Shown here one piece after another: positions 6,220 through 14,942 of a DNA stretch of 64,000 bases. Numbering within the stretch: position 1 is the first letter of the stretch; every line of letters begins with the position of its first letter. A program made the translations under genes and the position numbers. The notes beneath the pieces were generated by a model. That model made no database searches and was not told the origin of the DNA. It saw only the letters and a program-made list of their open reading frames with translations. Source of the DNA: a virus; the IMG/VR virus record IMGVR_UViG_3300045994_000147, positions 1-64,000 of that record. One strand, written 5' to 3'.

Positions 6220-7032
6220 ATGAGCAATAAGTTTTTTATGGTTGGTTCAGATCCTGAGGGATTTCTGAGAGATAGAGAGAATAGATTGGTGAGTGCCATT
6301 GGAGTAGTACCCGGTAGTAAGAGTGACCCATTTAAAACTAAACACGGCTCTATTCAGCACGATAATATTCTAGCTGAATTCAATAGCATCCCTGCTGCAT
6401 CCCTTCATGATTTCATCAACAATCATCGGTTAATCATAAGGGATTTGGAGGAGGTATTATCTCCATTAAACTTAAAGTTAGACTTCTCTGCAAGTGCTGT
6501 AGCAGATCAAGGACTACTATCAGATCCGTTGGCCATTAGAGCTGGGTGTGAGCCAGACTACAATGCATGGACTCTCTCTGAGAACATCCCACCAGATTAC
6601 ATCACAACTAATACCAGAGCTGCTGGTGGCCACTTACACATCTCCTTCGATCAGGCCGTTAACTCTCCTGAAAATCGTGTAAAATTCGTTAAAGCTCTTG
6701 ACTTGGTATTAGGGGTTCCATCGGTTATTTTCGATGGAGACAAAGAACGACGTAAGTTATACGGTAAAGCTGGTGCCTTTCGTCCTAAAGATACCAACAA
6801 TTCTGATCCTTATGATGGTGTCGAGTACCGTACTCTCTCCAACTTCTGGCTTCGTAGCAATGAACTGATGTCCTTTGTGTACCAAGGGGTTGAGGAGGTC
6901 TATAACAACTTAGACTCCCTCTCTGATAAAGCTGAGTACTTCAAGGCAGATATCTTAAAGGCCATAGGTTCAGGGAGTAAAAACAAAGCCATTATCTTAT
7001 GTAAAGAGGCAGGTATCAACTATGCGATTTGA
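6220..7032 (+). CDS. Phage COOH-NH2 ligase, type 2 (phiEco32-like)
   Basis: A 270-aa enzyme of the glutamine-synthetase-like amidoligase superfamily. Visible signatures are Gly-Ser-Asp-Pro-Glu-Gly at 9-14, His-Asp-Asn with Glu-Phe-Asn at 47-55, Ala-Gly-Gly-His-Leu-His-Ile at 135-141 and Val-Glu-Tyr-Arg near 201-204. These supply metal and phosphate ligands in the family. The reaction expected is ATP-dependent joining of a carboxylate to an amine. The last 11 bases overlap the next gene, and the cassette also holds Amidoligase_2 and a glutamine amidotransferase, which would supply ammonia or remove glutamine. Confidence 0.85.
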   Translation: MSNKFFMVGSDPEGFLRDRENRLVSAIGVVPGSKSDPFKTKHGSIQHDNILAEFNSIPAASLHDFINNHRLIIRDLEEVLSPLNLKLDFSASAVADQGLLSDPLAIRAGCEPDYNAWTLSENIPPDYITTNTRAAGGHLHISFDQAVNSPENRVKFVKALDLVLGVPSVIFDGDKERRKLYGKAGAFRPKDTNNSDPYDGVEYRTLSNFWLRSNELMSFVYQGVEEVYNNLDSLSDKAEYFKADILKAIGSGSKNKAIILCKEAGINYAI

Positions 7033-8803
7033 TCAGATACGAGAACTTGAAGTCTCGGACTTTTCCCCACAGGATCTACGACTCTTCTCGAACCAGAGGG
7101 AACTAGATCTTCGTAGGTACTTTAACTTTAACGATGAAGTTATCTCCGCTATTTCATCAGTAACTAGGCCGCAGGCAGTTGCTATGTCACATTTGGTTTG
7201 TGATATAATTAACACAGCTTCCAGTCACTATAGGGCTTACTTAGGTAGTATAAACTACTCTAATGTTGATATTGTAAGAAGATTATTCATTAAGTTGGAC
7301 AATATTGCCCGACCTGATGGGGTGATGTCTTTAAAGCGCAGTATCATGCAAAGTATGAGTGCTGATGGGATTCTATATGCTATCACTAGATACTCGCCTG
7401 TGGAATTAGTGATAATGGGTGTAGTTCCAATTGATATGATAACTTGTTTAAGACGCCAATTCAGAGGTGCATCGCCTAGAATTCAGCTTGAATATATGGA
7501 TTCAATTGGATTCTTGGATCGACACTATCAATCTAGTGTAGAATCAACTGAACAGCAGCGTATGGTAGAATCATCACTCGGTGTATTGGATGAAGTAGAA
7601 GTAAGTGATGTACTTGATTCATCTATATACTCAGTAAGATCGACGCCAAGGACATTTGATTGGGGCGATGCTCTTAGAAATGTATCTGTACAAGCTACAA
7701 GTGGCGGGCCTGATTCATTAATCCGACCACCCAATCCTGTCAGACTATCGCCCCAACCAGAAGACGTGGGCCCCATAAATCCTTGGATCCCTTGGAGTGG
7801 TGGTACTTGCCCAGTACCTGTGGGAATTATGATTGTCTATAAAATAAATGGTAGTGACAGGATTAACGGGCCTACTACCAGCGAAATTTTAAGATGGAGT
7901 CATACAGGCGGTGATGGGGATATTAACTCCTACAGTGTAGTAAGGAGGCCCACAGGAGGATGGATCCCTTGGGGCGGCGGGGCAAGACCAGTACCTGCTA
8001 ACATCAAGGTGTACTATAAGACTGGTGCTGGAGGCATGCGTGGCCCAAGAGAAGCTAGAGGTCTACGTTGGGATCATGTTGGCTCTGATTCAGATATCTT
8101 AGAATACAAAGTATTCATAGAAGAATTAATCTCTCTAGCTGAAGCACCTGAGCCTTATACCAGAGAGTATACCGAAACACAAGATGATCTAATTAAGAAG
8201 TATTCAGATTGTTTTGCTCGGTACAACGGTTACACCGTGAAGATCCTTGGGTTCACTAGAAGCAAACATGCAGAAGTGGCTAGACTGGATAGTGATGAGC
8301 CTATAATCACTGTCTCCGACCTTAGCCTATTGGATCATACCTTCCCTAAGGTAGGATACATTAACAATGGTATGACAGCTACATTTGTACAGCGCCTCCA
8401 TAAGAGAGGTAGTGACAGGTACAAGAAAGGAATTCATCCAAGCACATTCAAGTATACAGATACATGTGTGCTTGAGATGAGCAGGGCTCGATTGTCTTAT
8501 GATAGACGGAGTATTATGCATAACCTCCTATATCCAGTGTTCCCTGAGTACAATGAGGCCATAGAGAGTCTGTTAGCGTATGAGAAGCTATCAATAGCCC
8601 TCTCCTCCTCTATCTGTATTAGTATATCAGCTCGATTGGGTAGGATTATTCTTGAGAAGAACTGTAAGATAATTGGGTACTACAACGTAAAGAAGAAATC
8701 GTTTATAACCTATACCGACCTCTTTAATAAAGACTTGGACAAATTAGGTATTAAATACACATTCAAACAAATAAAGAAATTGGAGGGTTTATGTCAAGAG
8801 TAG
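7022..8803 (+). CDS. 593-aa protein with a duplicated Trp-rich module
   Basis: Not recognised as a whole. Two copies of a module of about 50 residues lie in the centre: 255-307 and 314-365, each starting Trp-Ile-Pro-Trp-x-Gly-Gly, continuing with Pro-Val-Pro and ending with an Arg-Trp-x-His and Asp-Ile-x-x-Tyr motif. Similar short modules occur singly in other phage proteins of unknown role. The flanking halves (1-200 and 390-593) are helical, without signal or membrane segments. It overlaps both neighbouring amidoligase genes, so it is probably a partner, for example the substrate or scaffold of the modification. Confidence 0.7.
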   Translation: MRFDQIRELEVSDFSPQDLRLFSNQRELDLRRYFNFNDEVISAISSVTRPQAVAMSHLVCDIINTASSHYRAYLGSINYSNVDIVRRLFIKLDNIARPDGVMSLKRSIMQSMSADGILYAITRYSPVELVIMGVVPIDMITCLRRQFRGASPRIQLEYMDSIGFLDRHYQSSVESTEQQRMVESSLGVLDEVEVSDVLDSSIYSVRSTPRTFDWGDALRNVSVQATSGGPDSLIRPPNPVRLSPQPEDVGPINPWIPWSGGTCPVPVGIMIVYKINGSDRINGPTTSEILRWSHTGGDGDINSYSVVRRPTGGWIPWGGGARPVPANIKVYYKTGAGGMRGPREARGLRWDHVGSDSDILEYKVFIEELISLAEAPEPYTREYTETQDDLIKKYSDCFARYNGYTVKILGFTRSKHAEVARLDSDEPIITVSDLSLLDHTFPKVGYINNGMTATFVQRLHKRGSDRYKKGIHPSTFKYTDTCVLEMSRARLSYDRRSIMHNLLYPVFPEYNEAIESLLAYEKLSIALSSSICISISARLGRIILEKNCKIIGYYNVKKKSFITYTDLFNKDLDKLGIKYTFKQIKKLEGLCQE

Positions 8804-9702
8804 ACAATTATGGCGTAGAAATAGAGGCCGAAGGTATTAGGTATGACTTCAATGATTCCAAAAACATCCACAATGGGCGGTTCTTTGAGTTAGATGTACC
8901 TGAAACCCAATCACTCTCTCATTGGTCTGCGGTTAAAGATGGATCATTGAGGAATGGGGTTGAGTTTATCTTTAAGGGGCCTAAGTCATACGCAGCTTCT
9001 ATCAAGGCTTTAGAGCAGATACAGTCACTATTTGATCTAGCAGCCCAACAGGAAAAACCAATTATACTGAGCGATAGATGCAGTGTGCATGTTCACTTAG
9101 ATTGCAGAGAGTTAACAAAAAATGAGGTAGTTAACTTTATATTCTGTTATCTACTAATTGAGAGAATACTCTTTAACTGTGTTGATATATTCCGTCAAAA
9201 GAATACCTACTGTAGGCCATTGAATGATTCGGTATTTTCTGGCATCCTGATGGAGCTACTAAGGGTTAGTAGTGAAGAACAAAGATCCATCTATAACTAT
9301 ATCACTAGAAGTTGTGATAAGTACTCCGCCTTAAACCTATTACCTCTAACTTCATACGGTTCAATTGAGTTCAGGCACCATCAGGGCACAACCAATACCG
9401 CCGATATTATTAAGTGGATTGATTTGATAAGGGCTTTGAAAGATACTGCCCTCTCATCAGATATACTTGACTTATTGAATATCTATGATACACTTGGTTA
9501 CAGGTCACTACTATCACACATTTTCCCTGATCGGCCGGACTTAATAGATTTACCTAACTCTTCGGACTTAGTGTATAGTGGGGTTGTTGGTGTCAGAGAG
9601 ATACTGTTAGCTGATAAGTTAAGAGATATCAATTCAGTGGTTAGAAGAGATAATAAATCGGATATGTTTGAACAATTCTTAAAAGCTAAAGGGAGAGTAT
9701 AA
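8791..9702 (+). CDS. Amidoligase_2 family enzyme (303 aa)
   Basis: Shows the second type of glutamine-synthetase-like amidoligase: Gly-Val-Glu-Ile-Glu at 8-12, Asp-Gly-Ser-Leu at 50-53 followed by Glu58, Val-His-Val-His at 99-102 and Gly-Ser-Ile-Glu-Phe-Arg-His-His at 190-197. The glutamates, histidines and arginine form the metal and ATP site in the family. The start overlaps the 593-aa gene by 13 bases, and the stop is directly followed by the amidotransferase gene. With two further ligases nearby the phage encodes three unrelated or distantly related amide-forming enzymes. Confidence 0.85.
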   Translation: MSRVDNYGVEIEAEGIRYDFNDSKNIHNGRFFELDVPETQSLSHWSAVKDGSLRNGVEFIFKGPKSYAASIKALEQIQSLFDLAAQQEKPIILSDRCSVHVHLDCRELTKNEVVNFIFCYLLIERILFNCVDIFRQKNTYCRPLNDSVFSGILMELLRVSSEEQRSIYNYITRSCDKYSALNLLPLTSYGSIEFRHHQGTTNTADIIKWIDLIRALKDTALSSDILDLLNIYDTLGYRSLLSHIFPDRPDLIDLPNSSDLVYSGVVGVREILLADKLRDINSVVRRDNKSDMFEQFLKAKGRV

Positions 9703-9703
9703 A

Positions 9704-10990
9704 ATGTGTGGATTAGTCGGTGCAATAACCCGGTCAAACAAACGTGCTGATTTCGATCTGGTCAGTAAGTTTGTAGAACAAGCTCTATATTGTGATACCC
9801 TCCGGGGTGCTCATGGTACTGGTCTGCTATCAGTGACTACCCAAGGGGTTGTCGAGGTGCACAAGAGAGCTCTATCAGGCCCAGATTTTCTGGAGTTAAG
9901 TAAAACAAAGTCAATGTTGAATTCATTTTCTAATGATATTTTCATTGGTCACAATCGGTTTGCAACACAAGGAGCACGCTCAAATGAAAACAGTCATCCA
10001 TTCTCGCATGACCACATTCATCTATTCCATAACGGAACACTTAAATCGCATCGCACTCTATCTTCAAGAGTTTTTGATGTTGATTCAGAAGCTATAGCCC
10101 ACCTACTATCAGAATCCGACAATGTAAAAGCATCTTTAGAGAAGATAGAAGGTGCTTATTCTCTCGTTTGGTATAATGAAGAGGATGATACAATAAACTT
10201 TGCTAGAAATGAAGAGAGGCCAATGTATTTTGGTGATATCGCGGATGGCAAGGGCTTATTATTCGCAAGCGAAGGCGGCATGGTATCTTGGTTAGCTAGT
10301 AGAAATGGAATTAAACTAGATAAGATATACGCCACTGAAGTAGGAAGTTGGATATCTATTAACTTAGATGCCTCTAAGAAAGCTAAGGTCACTAAATTCA
10401 CTCCTAAAGAAGCAGTGAGCTATACCAACTTCTACAATAGAGGTACAGCTGCTACTGTACACAGAACAACCGAAGGCCCTTCCGATCCTATTATTGTAAC
10501 GCCTACAGCATGGTTCCCTTATAACCCACAAGCAAACCATCCTTATGGTAAGCTGGTAGCAACTTATCTACACAAGGGTGTAGTATATGACGTGAACATT
10601 AGCGGTATAGATCGAGAGGAAGCTAAGCAGTATATAGGTAAGAAGGTACGGGTCAAGATAGGCACTTGTTCTCTAAAGGAGATATATGGGCCTTTGGACA
10701 AGAATCAAGATAACTTAGAATCAACTGGGCTAGTGGTCGTTGAGACCGGAAAAAAGTCAGGGGTAAAAAGGCTAAAAAACGCTTTCGGTAAACCTGTAGA
10801 TGCATGGGAATTTGGAAGGTTAGTTAAAAATGGGTGTAAAGTTTGTAGCGGTATTATTTTACCAGAAGATTATGATGACGTAATCTTCGATTTCAGCGGG
10901 GATCCTTTATGTGAGGATTGCGCTAAGGATGAAGATAAAGCATTTGACGTAGCTTATTATCAAACAGTAACTAACCACGGATCACATTAA
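9704..10990 (+). CDS. Class II glutamine amidotransferase with zinc ribbon
   Basis: Begins Met-Cys-Gly-Leu, so removal of Met exposes the Cys2 nucleophile of Ntn-type glutaminases. Arg-Gly-Ala-His-Gly-Thr-Gly (34-40), Gly-His-Asn-Arg-Phe-Ala-Thr (82-88) and His-Asn-Gly (109-111) are the glutamine-binding and oxyanion motifs. The domain ends near 240. A unique region follows, with Cys378, Cys381, Cys403 and Cys406 forming a likely zinc ribbon. It should split glutamine and pass ammonia or a glutaminyl group to a partner; no synthase domain is fused, so the partner is probably one of the neighbouring ligases. Confidence 0.87.
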   Translation: MCGLVGAITRSNKRADFDLVSKFVEQALYCDTLRGAHGTGLLSVTTQGVVEVHKRALSGPDFLELSKTKSMLNSFSNDIFIGHNRFATQGARSNENSHPFSHDHIHLFHNGTLKSHRTLSSRVFDVDSEAIAHLLSESDNVKASLEKIEGAYSLVWYNEEDDTINFARNEERPMYFGDIADGKGLLFASEGGMVSWLASRNGIKLDKIYATEVGSWISINLDASKKAKVTKFTPKEAVSYTNFYNRGTAATVHRTTEGPSDPIIVTPTAWFPYNPQANHPYGKLVATYLHKGVVYDVNISGIDREEAKQYIGKKVRVKIGTCSLKEIYGPLDKNQDNLESTGLVVVETGKKSGVKRLKNAFGKPVDAWEFGRLVKNGCKVCSGIILPEDYDDVIFDFSGDPLCEDCAKDEDKAFDVAYYQTVTNHGSH

Positions 10991-11895
10991 TGCTAAAACA
11001 AGCGAATGTAGTAGTAAATTTAGGTAGCAACAACGCGTATTCTCAATACGGTCAAACAACTTCAGTAGAGTACTCATACCTAGAGGAGGTGGAGGGCGGT
11101 TATAAAGAGCGGTTTAGGGCAGTAAAGTGCAGAGAGTTGGCAGTTGATCCGATAACCTCAGCTCATGCTAAGATTCCGCTGTTTCTAGGGGGGCTTAGGG
11201 TTAACTTAGATAATGCTGTTAACCTAGATAAAATGTTGATGTCTATCCATATTACCAACCGAAAAGCACATATAGGCGGTGGAAAGGAGATGGATAATTT
11301 CATTGAGAATATTCCAGTACTCCATGCTATTGAGAAGAAAGCTGGATTTAAAAGAACTACCTTTAAGGATGGTGGCTATAATTCGACCTTAGACTGTAAT
11401 ATAATCGTTGTTGAAGGCTCTAAGAGATGGTGCATGAATGCTACAATGGCTAGCATATATACTGCCCTACTACGGTTAATGGCTTACAAGGTCGATAATA
11501 CTGGGCTCTTATGGGGCCTTAATACTAAAAGTGGTGTTGATACCACTGATGTGTCTATAGCAAAAATCTTAGGTGGTAATGCGTTCAAACTGGATATCTT
11601 ATTGAAGAACTGTGTGAAAGTTTTCGGAAAGAATAGGGTAACAGGTATTAATGATGAAGCGATACTAGGTGGAGTACCTGATAACTGCGACAACAACCAA
11701 CTCTCGGTACGCTACCCGTCAGGAGATGGGATTGGAAGCTGGAGTTTATCCTACGCTCATGGATCATTAGGTATGGGTAATTTATACTCAAACATCTCAT
11801 CACTAAATTATAATGCAAATTATTTTCAATGTATAGAGTTCGCTAAGAATTATATAAAAATAGAGGAAAAGGAGCTAAATGAAAGAATCCAATAG
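10990..11895 (+). CDS. Unknown protein linked to the amidation cassette (301 aa)
   Basis: The start shares one base with the amidotransferase stop (TAATG), so the two are translationally coupled. No signal peptide, membrane segment or known catalytic motif is seen. The product looks mixed alpha/beta with conserved-looking glycine-rich stretches (for example Ile-Gly-Gly-Gly-Lys near residue 96). Its last 17 bases overlap the primase-helicase gene, so it could belong to either group. Function unknown. Confidence 0.65.
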   Translation: MLKQANVVVNLGSNNAYSQYGQTTSVEYSYLEEVEGGYKERFRAVKCRELAVDPITSAHAKIPLFLGGLRVNLDNAVNLDKMLMSIHITNRKAHIGGGKEMDNFIENIPVLHAIEKKAGFKRTTFKDGGYNSTLDCNIIVVEGSKRWCMNATMASIYTALLRLMAYKVDNTGLLWGLNTKSGVDTTDVSIAKILGGNAFKLDILLKNCVKVFGKNRVTGINDEAILGGVPDNCDNNQLSVRYPSGDGIGSWSLSYAHGSLGMGNLYSNISSLNYNANYFQCIEFAKNYIKIEEKELNERIQ

Positions 11896-13522
11896 CTATG
11901 TAGAAAACATAGGGTGTAGTGAATGCGGTAGTTCAGATGCAGTAGGGGTCTATCAACGACCAGATGGCTCCCACTTTGGCAAATGCTTTAAGTGTGAACA
12001 TGTACACCATGATCCATATGGTAACAGAGAAGAGGTAAGTGAGTTCAAAGAGATTAAAGTTGAAAGTGTATACCCTAAGGGCGGTGGTTCAATAAACCCA
12101 TTGATCACTAGGGGTATAAGTAGAGAGGTATGTGAGAAGTTTGGAGTTGAGAGTATACTTGATAATAAAGGTATAGATATAGTTCACTTATACCCTCATA
12201 CCTCCAAAGAAGGGAAGAGCGTTTGTATAAGAACAGTAGAGGACAAGAAGTTCTCTTGGAAAGATGCCACTAAATCAACTGAATTCTTTGGTCAGAGTAT
12301 AGCTGGTGATGGTGGCAAGATGATTATAGTAACTGAGGGAGCATGTGATGCTCTCGCAGCTACTGAAATGCTAATAAAATCTGGTAAATCCTATAGAGTA
12401 GTATCTATAGTTAATGGGGCATCAGCAGCTGTAAAAGACTTTAAGAATAACTATGAATGGATTAATGGTTTCGAGAGCATCTTTATAGCATTTGATCAAG
12501 ATGAACCCGGACAAAAAGCTGCTCATAAAGTAGCTGATATGTTCCCTCCTAACAAAGTTAAGAACATTGTTTTCTCAGAGAAGGATCCCAATGATCTACT
12601 ACTGTCAGGAAAGTACAAGGAATTTCTATCGGCCATATTTGCAGCTAAGGAGTCAAGGCCAGATGGCATTGTATCAGTAGATGATTTGTATGACGAGGCA
12701 ATCACCCCCCCTGTAATGGGTAAGTCATTCCCTTGGGAATCACTGACTGAAGTTACCTATGGCTATAGAACAGGGGAACTGTGGGGTATAGGTGCTGGCT
12801 CTGGTTGTGGTAAGACCGAATGGTTCAAGGAGATGATTAATCACACCATCTACTTCCATAATGAAGTGGCAGGTGTCATATTCCTAGAGGAACCAGCAGC
12901 CAAGACTCTTAAGGTACTAGCAGGTAAGAGGGTCAATAAGCGATTCCATATCCCACAGGATAAAGGGGGCGATTGGACTGTTGAAGAGCTGGTAGATGGT
13001 ATTAATGATCTGAAGGGGAAAGTATATCTTTATAATCACTTTGGTAGTAAAGACTGGGAGTCTATTAAGTCTAAGATCAGGTACATGGTTGTTGTACTTG
13101 GTGTTAAGAGCATCTTTCTAGATCATTTAACGGCATTGGTAGCACAGGAAGACAATGAGTATAAAGCACTTAACAAACTTATGGAAGAAATGTCAAGCCT
13201 CTGTCAGGAGTTGGATTGTACTATCTTTTACATATCTCACTTACGGAAAGCATCTGGCACACCCCATGAGGAGGGAGGCAGAGTCACGGCAGACCAGTTT
13301 AAGGGATCTGGCGCTATTGTGTTCTGGAGCAATTTTCTAATCGGCCTTGAGAGAAATCAGCAAGCCGAAGACAATGATGAAAAGAATACAACTACTCTTA
13401 GAGTTCTCAAAGACAGGAATACTGGTATTGCTACTGGTACTACTTTCAAATTGAAGTATAATCATAATACAGGAAGATGGGGTGAATTAGATGGCGATGA
13501 GTTTGACGAAGATTGGAACTGA
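11879..13522 (+). CDS. Primase-helicase (T7 gp4-like)
   Basis: Domains in order: a four-cysteine zinc finger (Cys13, 16, 36, 39) that reads the priming site; a TOPRIM core with Thr-Glu-Gly-Ala-Cys-Asp near 156 and Phe-Asp-Gln-Asp-Glu-Pro-Gly near 204; and a RecA-type helicase domain with Gly-Ser-Gly-Cys-Gly-Lys-Thr (about 306-312), Phe-Leu-Asp-His as Walker B and a Ser-His-Leu-Arg motif. At 547 aa it is close to T7 gp4 (566). It unwinds DNA at the fork and makes primers. The end overlaps the next gene by 32 bases. Confidence 0.93.
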   Translation: MKESNSYVENIGCSECGSSDAVGVYQRPDGSHFGKCFKCEHVHHDPYGNREEVSEFKEIKVESVYPKGGGSINPLITRGISREVCEKFGVESILDNKGIDIVHLYPHTSKEGKSVCIRTVEDKKFSWKDATKSTEFFGQSIAGDGGKMIIVTEGACDALAATEMLIKSGKSYRVVSIVNGASAAVKDFKNNYEWINGFESIFIAFDQDEPGQKAAHKVADMFPPNKVKNIVFSEKDPNDLLLSGKYKEFLSAIFAAKESRPDGIVSVDDLYDEAITPPVMGKSFPWESLTEVTYGYRTGELWGIGAGSGCGKTEWFKEMINHTIYFHNEVAGVIFLEEPAAKTLKVLAGKRVNKRFHIPQDKGGDWTVEELVDGINDLKGKVYLYNHFGSKDWESIKSKIRYMVVVLGVKSIFLDHLTALVAQEDNEYKALNKLMEEMSSLCQELDCTIFYISHLRKASGTPHEEGGRVTADQFKGSGAIVFWSNFLIGLERNQQAEDNDEKNTTTLRVLKDRNTGIATGTTFKLKYNHNTGRWGELDGDEFDEDWN

Positions 13523-13733
13523 TTTAGAGCTAATAGAACATGTGTTACCTCAGAAGGCACATAATCATTACTCTATTGTTTTGTACCGAGGTGATACTGA
13601 GCTATTTACCTTGATTGATTTATTGACAAGGTGTAAAGAATATATTACTGCAAATTTCCCAGATGCATATAATATATACTATGATAGAGATGAAGATCTT
13701 ATATCCTTTGACTCACCGAAGGTAAACAAATGA
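13491..13733 (+). CDS. Small protein of unknown function (80 aa)
   Basis: The ATG lies inside the end of the helicase gene with GGGGTG about nine bases upstream; a second ATG two codons later is possible. The product is acidic at the C terminus and shows no membrane segment or known motif. The stop overlaps the next start (ATGA). Function unknown. Confidence 0.55.
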   Translation: MAMSLTKIGTDLELIEHVLPQKAHNHYSIVLYRGDTELFTLIDLLTRCKEYITANFPDAYNIYYDRDEDLISFDSPKVNK

Positions 13734-13936
13734 AAGAAACAACTATAGTAAGTGTAGCGGTTGAATTAGGAGAAGAGTATTTATACTTCACAAGCAAATC
13801 TGACTTTGTAACTAAGATGAAAGGGATGGCAGATTTGCTACCAGAAAGCGCACAGGGTATAGTCTTACGTATAGCTTATTCAGGTGGAATGTCCGATGAG
13901 ATGTATTATGATTATGAGAAGGAATCAAATGAGTGA
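13730..13936 (+). CDS. Small acidic protein of unknown function (68 aa)
   Basis: Coupled to both neighbours by four- to eight-base overlaps. The product is acidic with a tyrosine-rich end, and shows no membrane segment. No family recognised. It belongs to a run of four small genes between helicase and exonuclease that may encode replication accessory proteins, by position only. Confidence 0.55.
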   Translation: MKETTIVSVAVELGEEYLYFTSKSDFVTKMKGMADLLPESAQGIVLRIAYSGGMSDEMYYDYEKESNE

Positions 13937-14087
13937 CCTTGATGAGTGTAGGGCCCTATTGAAGCATATATACTACCAACTGCCATTAGTAGCTGATGTA
14001 TATGAGTACCGTAGGGTTAAAGAGTTGCGTGATAAAATAGATCTGCTATTAAACTCTTATAAAAATAAGGAATCAAATGACAATTAG
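13929..14087 (+). CDS. Small helical protein (52 aa)
   Basis: AAGGAA eight bases upstream selects the ATG at 13929 over a longer frame. The product is helical and charged, with two leucine-rich amphipathic stretches that could form a helical hairpin or coiled coil. The stop overlaps the next gene. Function unknown. Confidence 0.55.
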   Translation: MSDLDECRALLKHIYYQLPLVADVYEYRRVKELRDKIDLLLNSYKNKESNDN

Positions 14088-14403
14088 AAATGATGGGATT
14101 ATAGTACGGCAACTCTTCTTACTCATTGAGAAAGAGAAGTATGATAAGCGTCTATTGGATCTACTATCAGAAACTGTAGATAAATCTTGGTATCAAGACT
14201 CTTGTGGCGGAGGGGACACAAGTTTACACATACAATTCAAGAACGGTATACAAGCAGCCATCTTTAAGAACTTAGACCACAATAATCTATACCTATCCGA
14301 TGAGTTATTCTATATGGACAGTGAGACATCAGACTCTAAGATCTCTGATGATCGGCTGTTATTGTATCTTAATAATATAGGACAATATAAATATGGTCAC
14401 TAA
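14077..14403 (+). CDS. Protein of unknown function (108 aa)
   Basis: AAGGAA before the ATG supports the start. The product is acidic, has a glycine-cysteine-glycine-glycine turn near residue 46 and no membrane segment. The last base overlaps the exonuclease gene start (TAATG), indicating coupled translation with the polymerase-associated exonuclease. Family unknown. Confidence 0.6.
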   Translation: MTIRNDGIIVRQLFLLIEKEKYDKRLLDLLSETVDKSWYQDSCGGGDTSLHIQFKNGIQAAIFKNLDHNNLYLSDELFYMDSETSDSKISDDRLLLYLNNIGQYKYGH

Positions 14404-14942
14404 TGTACAAAAGTGAGGTGGTATGGGACTTAGAGGCTAATGGTCTCATAAAAGACTCAACTGAGGTCTGGTGTATATCTTTAAAAGATATAACAAATGG
14501 CCAGAAGTTTAATCTAAATGGTAGTAACCTTACTAGGAGAGAGGTACTACGCCATTTTGAAGGGGTTACCAATATCATAGGACACAATATCATAGCGTTC
14601 GATATACCAATGATTAAGAAGTTCTATGACATTGATTTAATTGAACTTTTAGGTAGAGATAAGATAACTGATACCCTCCTTTGGAGTCAAGTGCTCTACC
14701 CAGATCGACCAATGCCAAGGGGCTGTCCTACTTCCATAACCAACCCAGTCACTAAGAAGTCCAAGAAGATTGGGCCTCATGGCTTGGAGGCATGGGGATA
14801 TAGGGTCGGCCATAAGAAGATAGAGATACACGACTGGTTAACATACACACCTGATATATTAGATAGATGCGATGTTGACGTTGACATTAATGAATTAGTT
14901 TACTATGAGCTTCTAAAGGAAGCGGGGATAAGATGTGATTAA
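14403..14942 (+). CDS. 3'-5' exonuclease: separate proofreading domain of a T7-type DNA polymerase
   Basis: A DnaQ-fold proofreading domain. Asp9 and Glu11 in Trp-Asp-Leu-Glu-Ala-Asn form ExoI; His61-Asn with Asp67 is ExoII; the Cys-Asp-Val-Asp-Val-Asp stretch near 155-160 is ExoIII. A T7-like His-Gly-Leu-Glu-Ala-Trp-Gly-Tyr segment lies between them. In T7 the same domain forms residues 1-190 of gp5; here it ends just where the polymerase domain would begin. That domain is encoded 3.6 kb downstream (18532 onward). The two proteins probably assemble at the fork. The end overlaps the PRPP synthetase start. Confidence 0.88.
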   Translation: MYKSEVVWDLEANGLIKDSTEVWCISLKDITNGQKFNLNGSNLTRREVLRHFEGVTNIIGHNIIAFDIPMIKKFYDIDLIELLGRDKITDTLLWSQVLYPDRPMPRGCPTSITNPVTKKSKKIGPHGLEAWGYRVGHKKIEIHDWLTYTPDILDRCDVDVDINELVYYELLKEAGIRCD

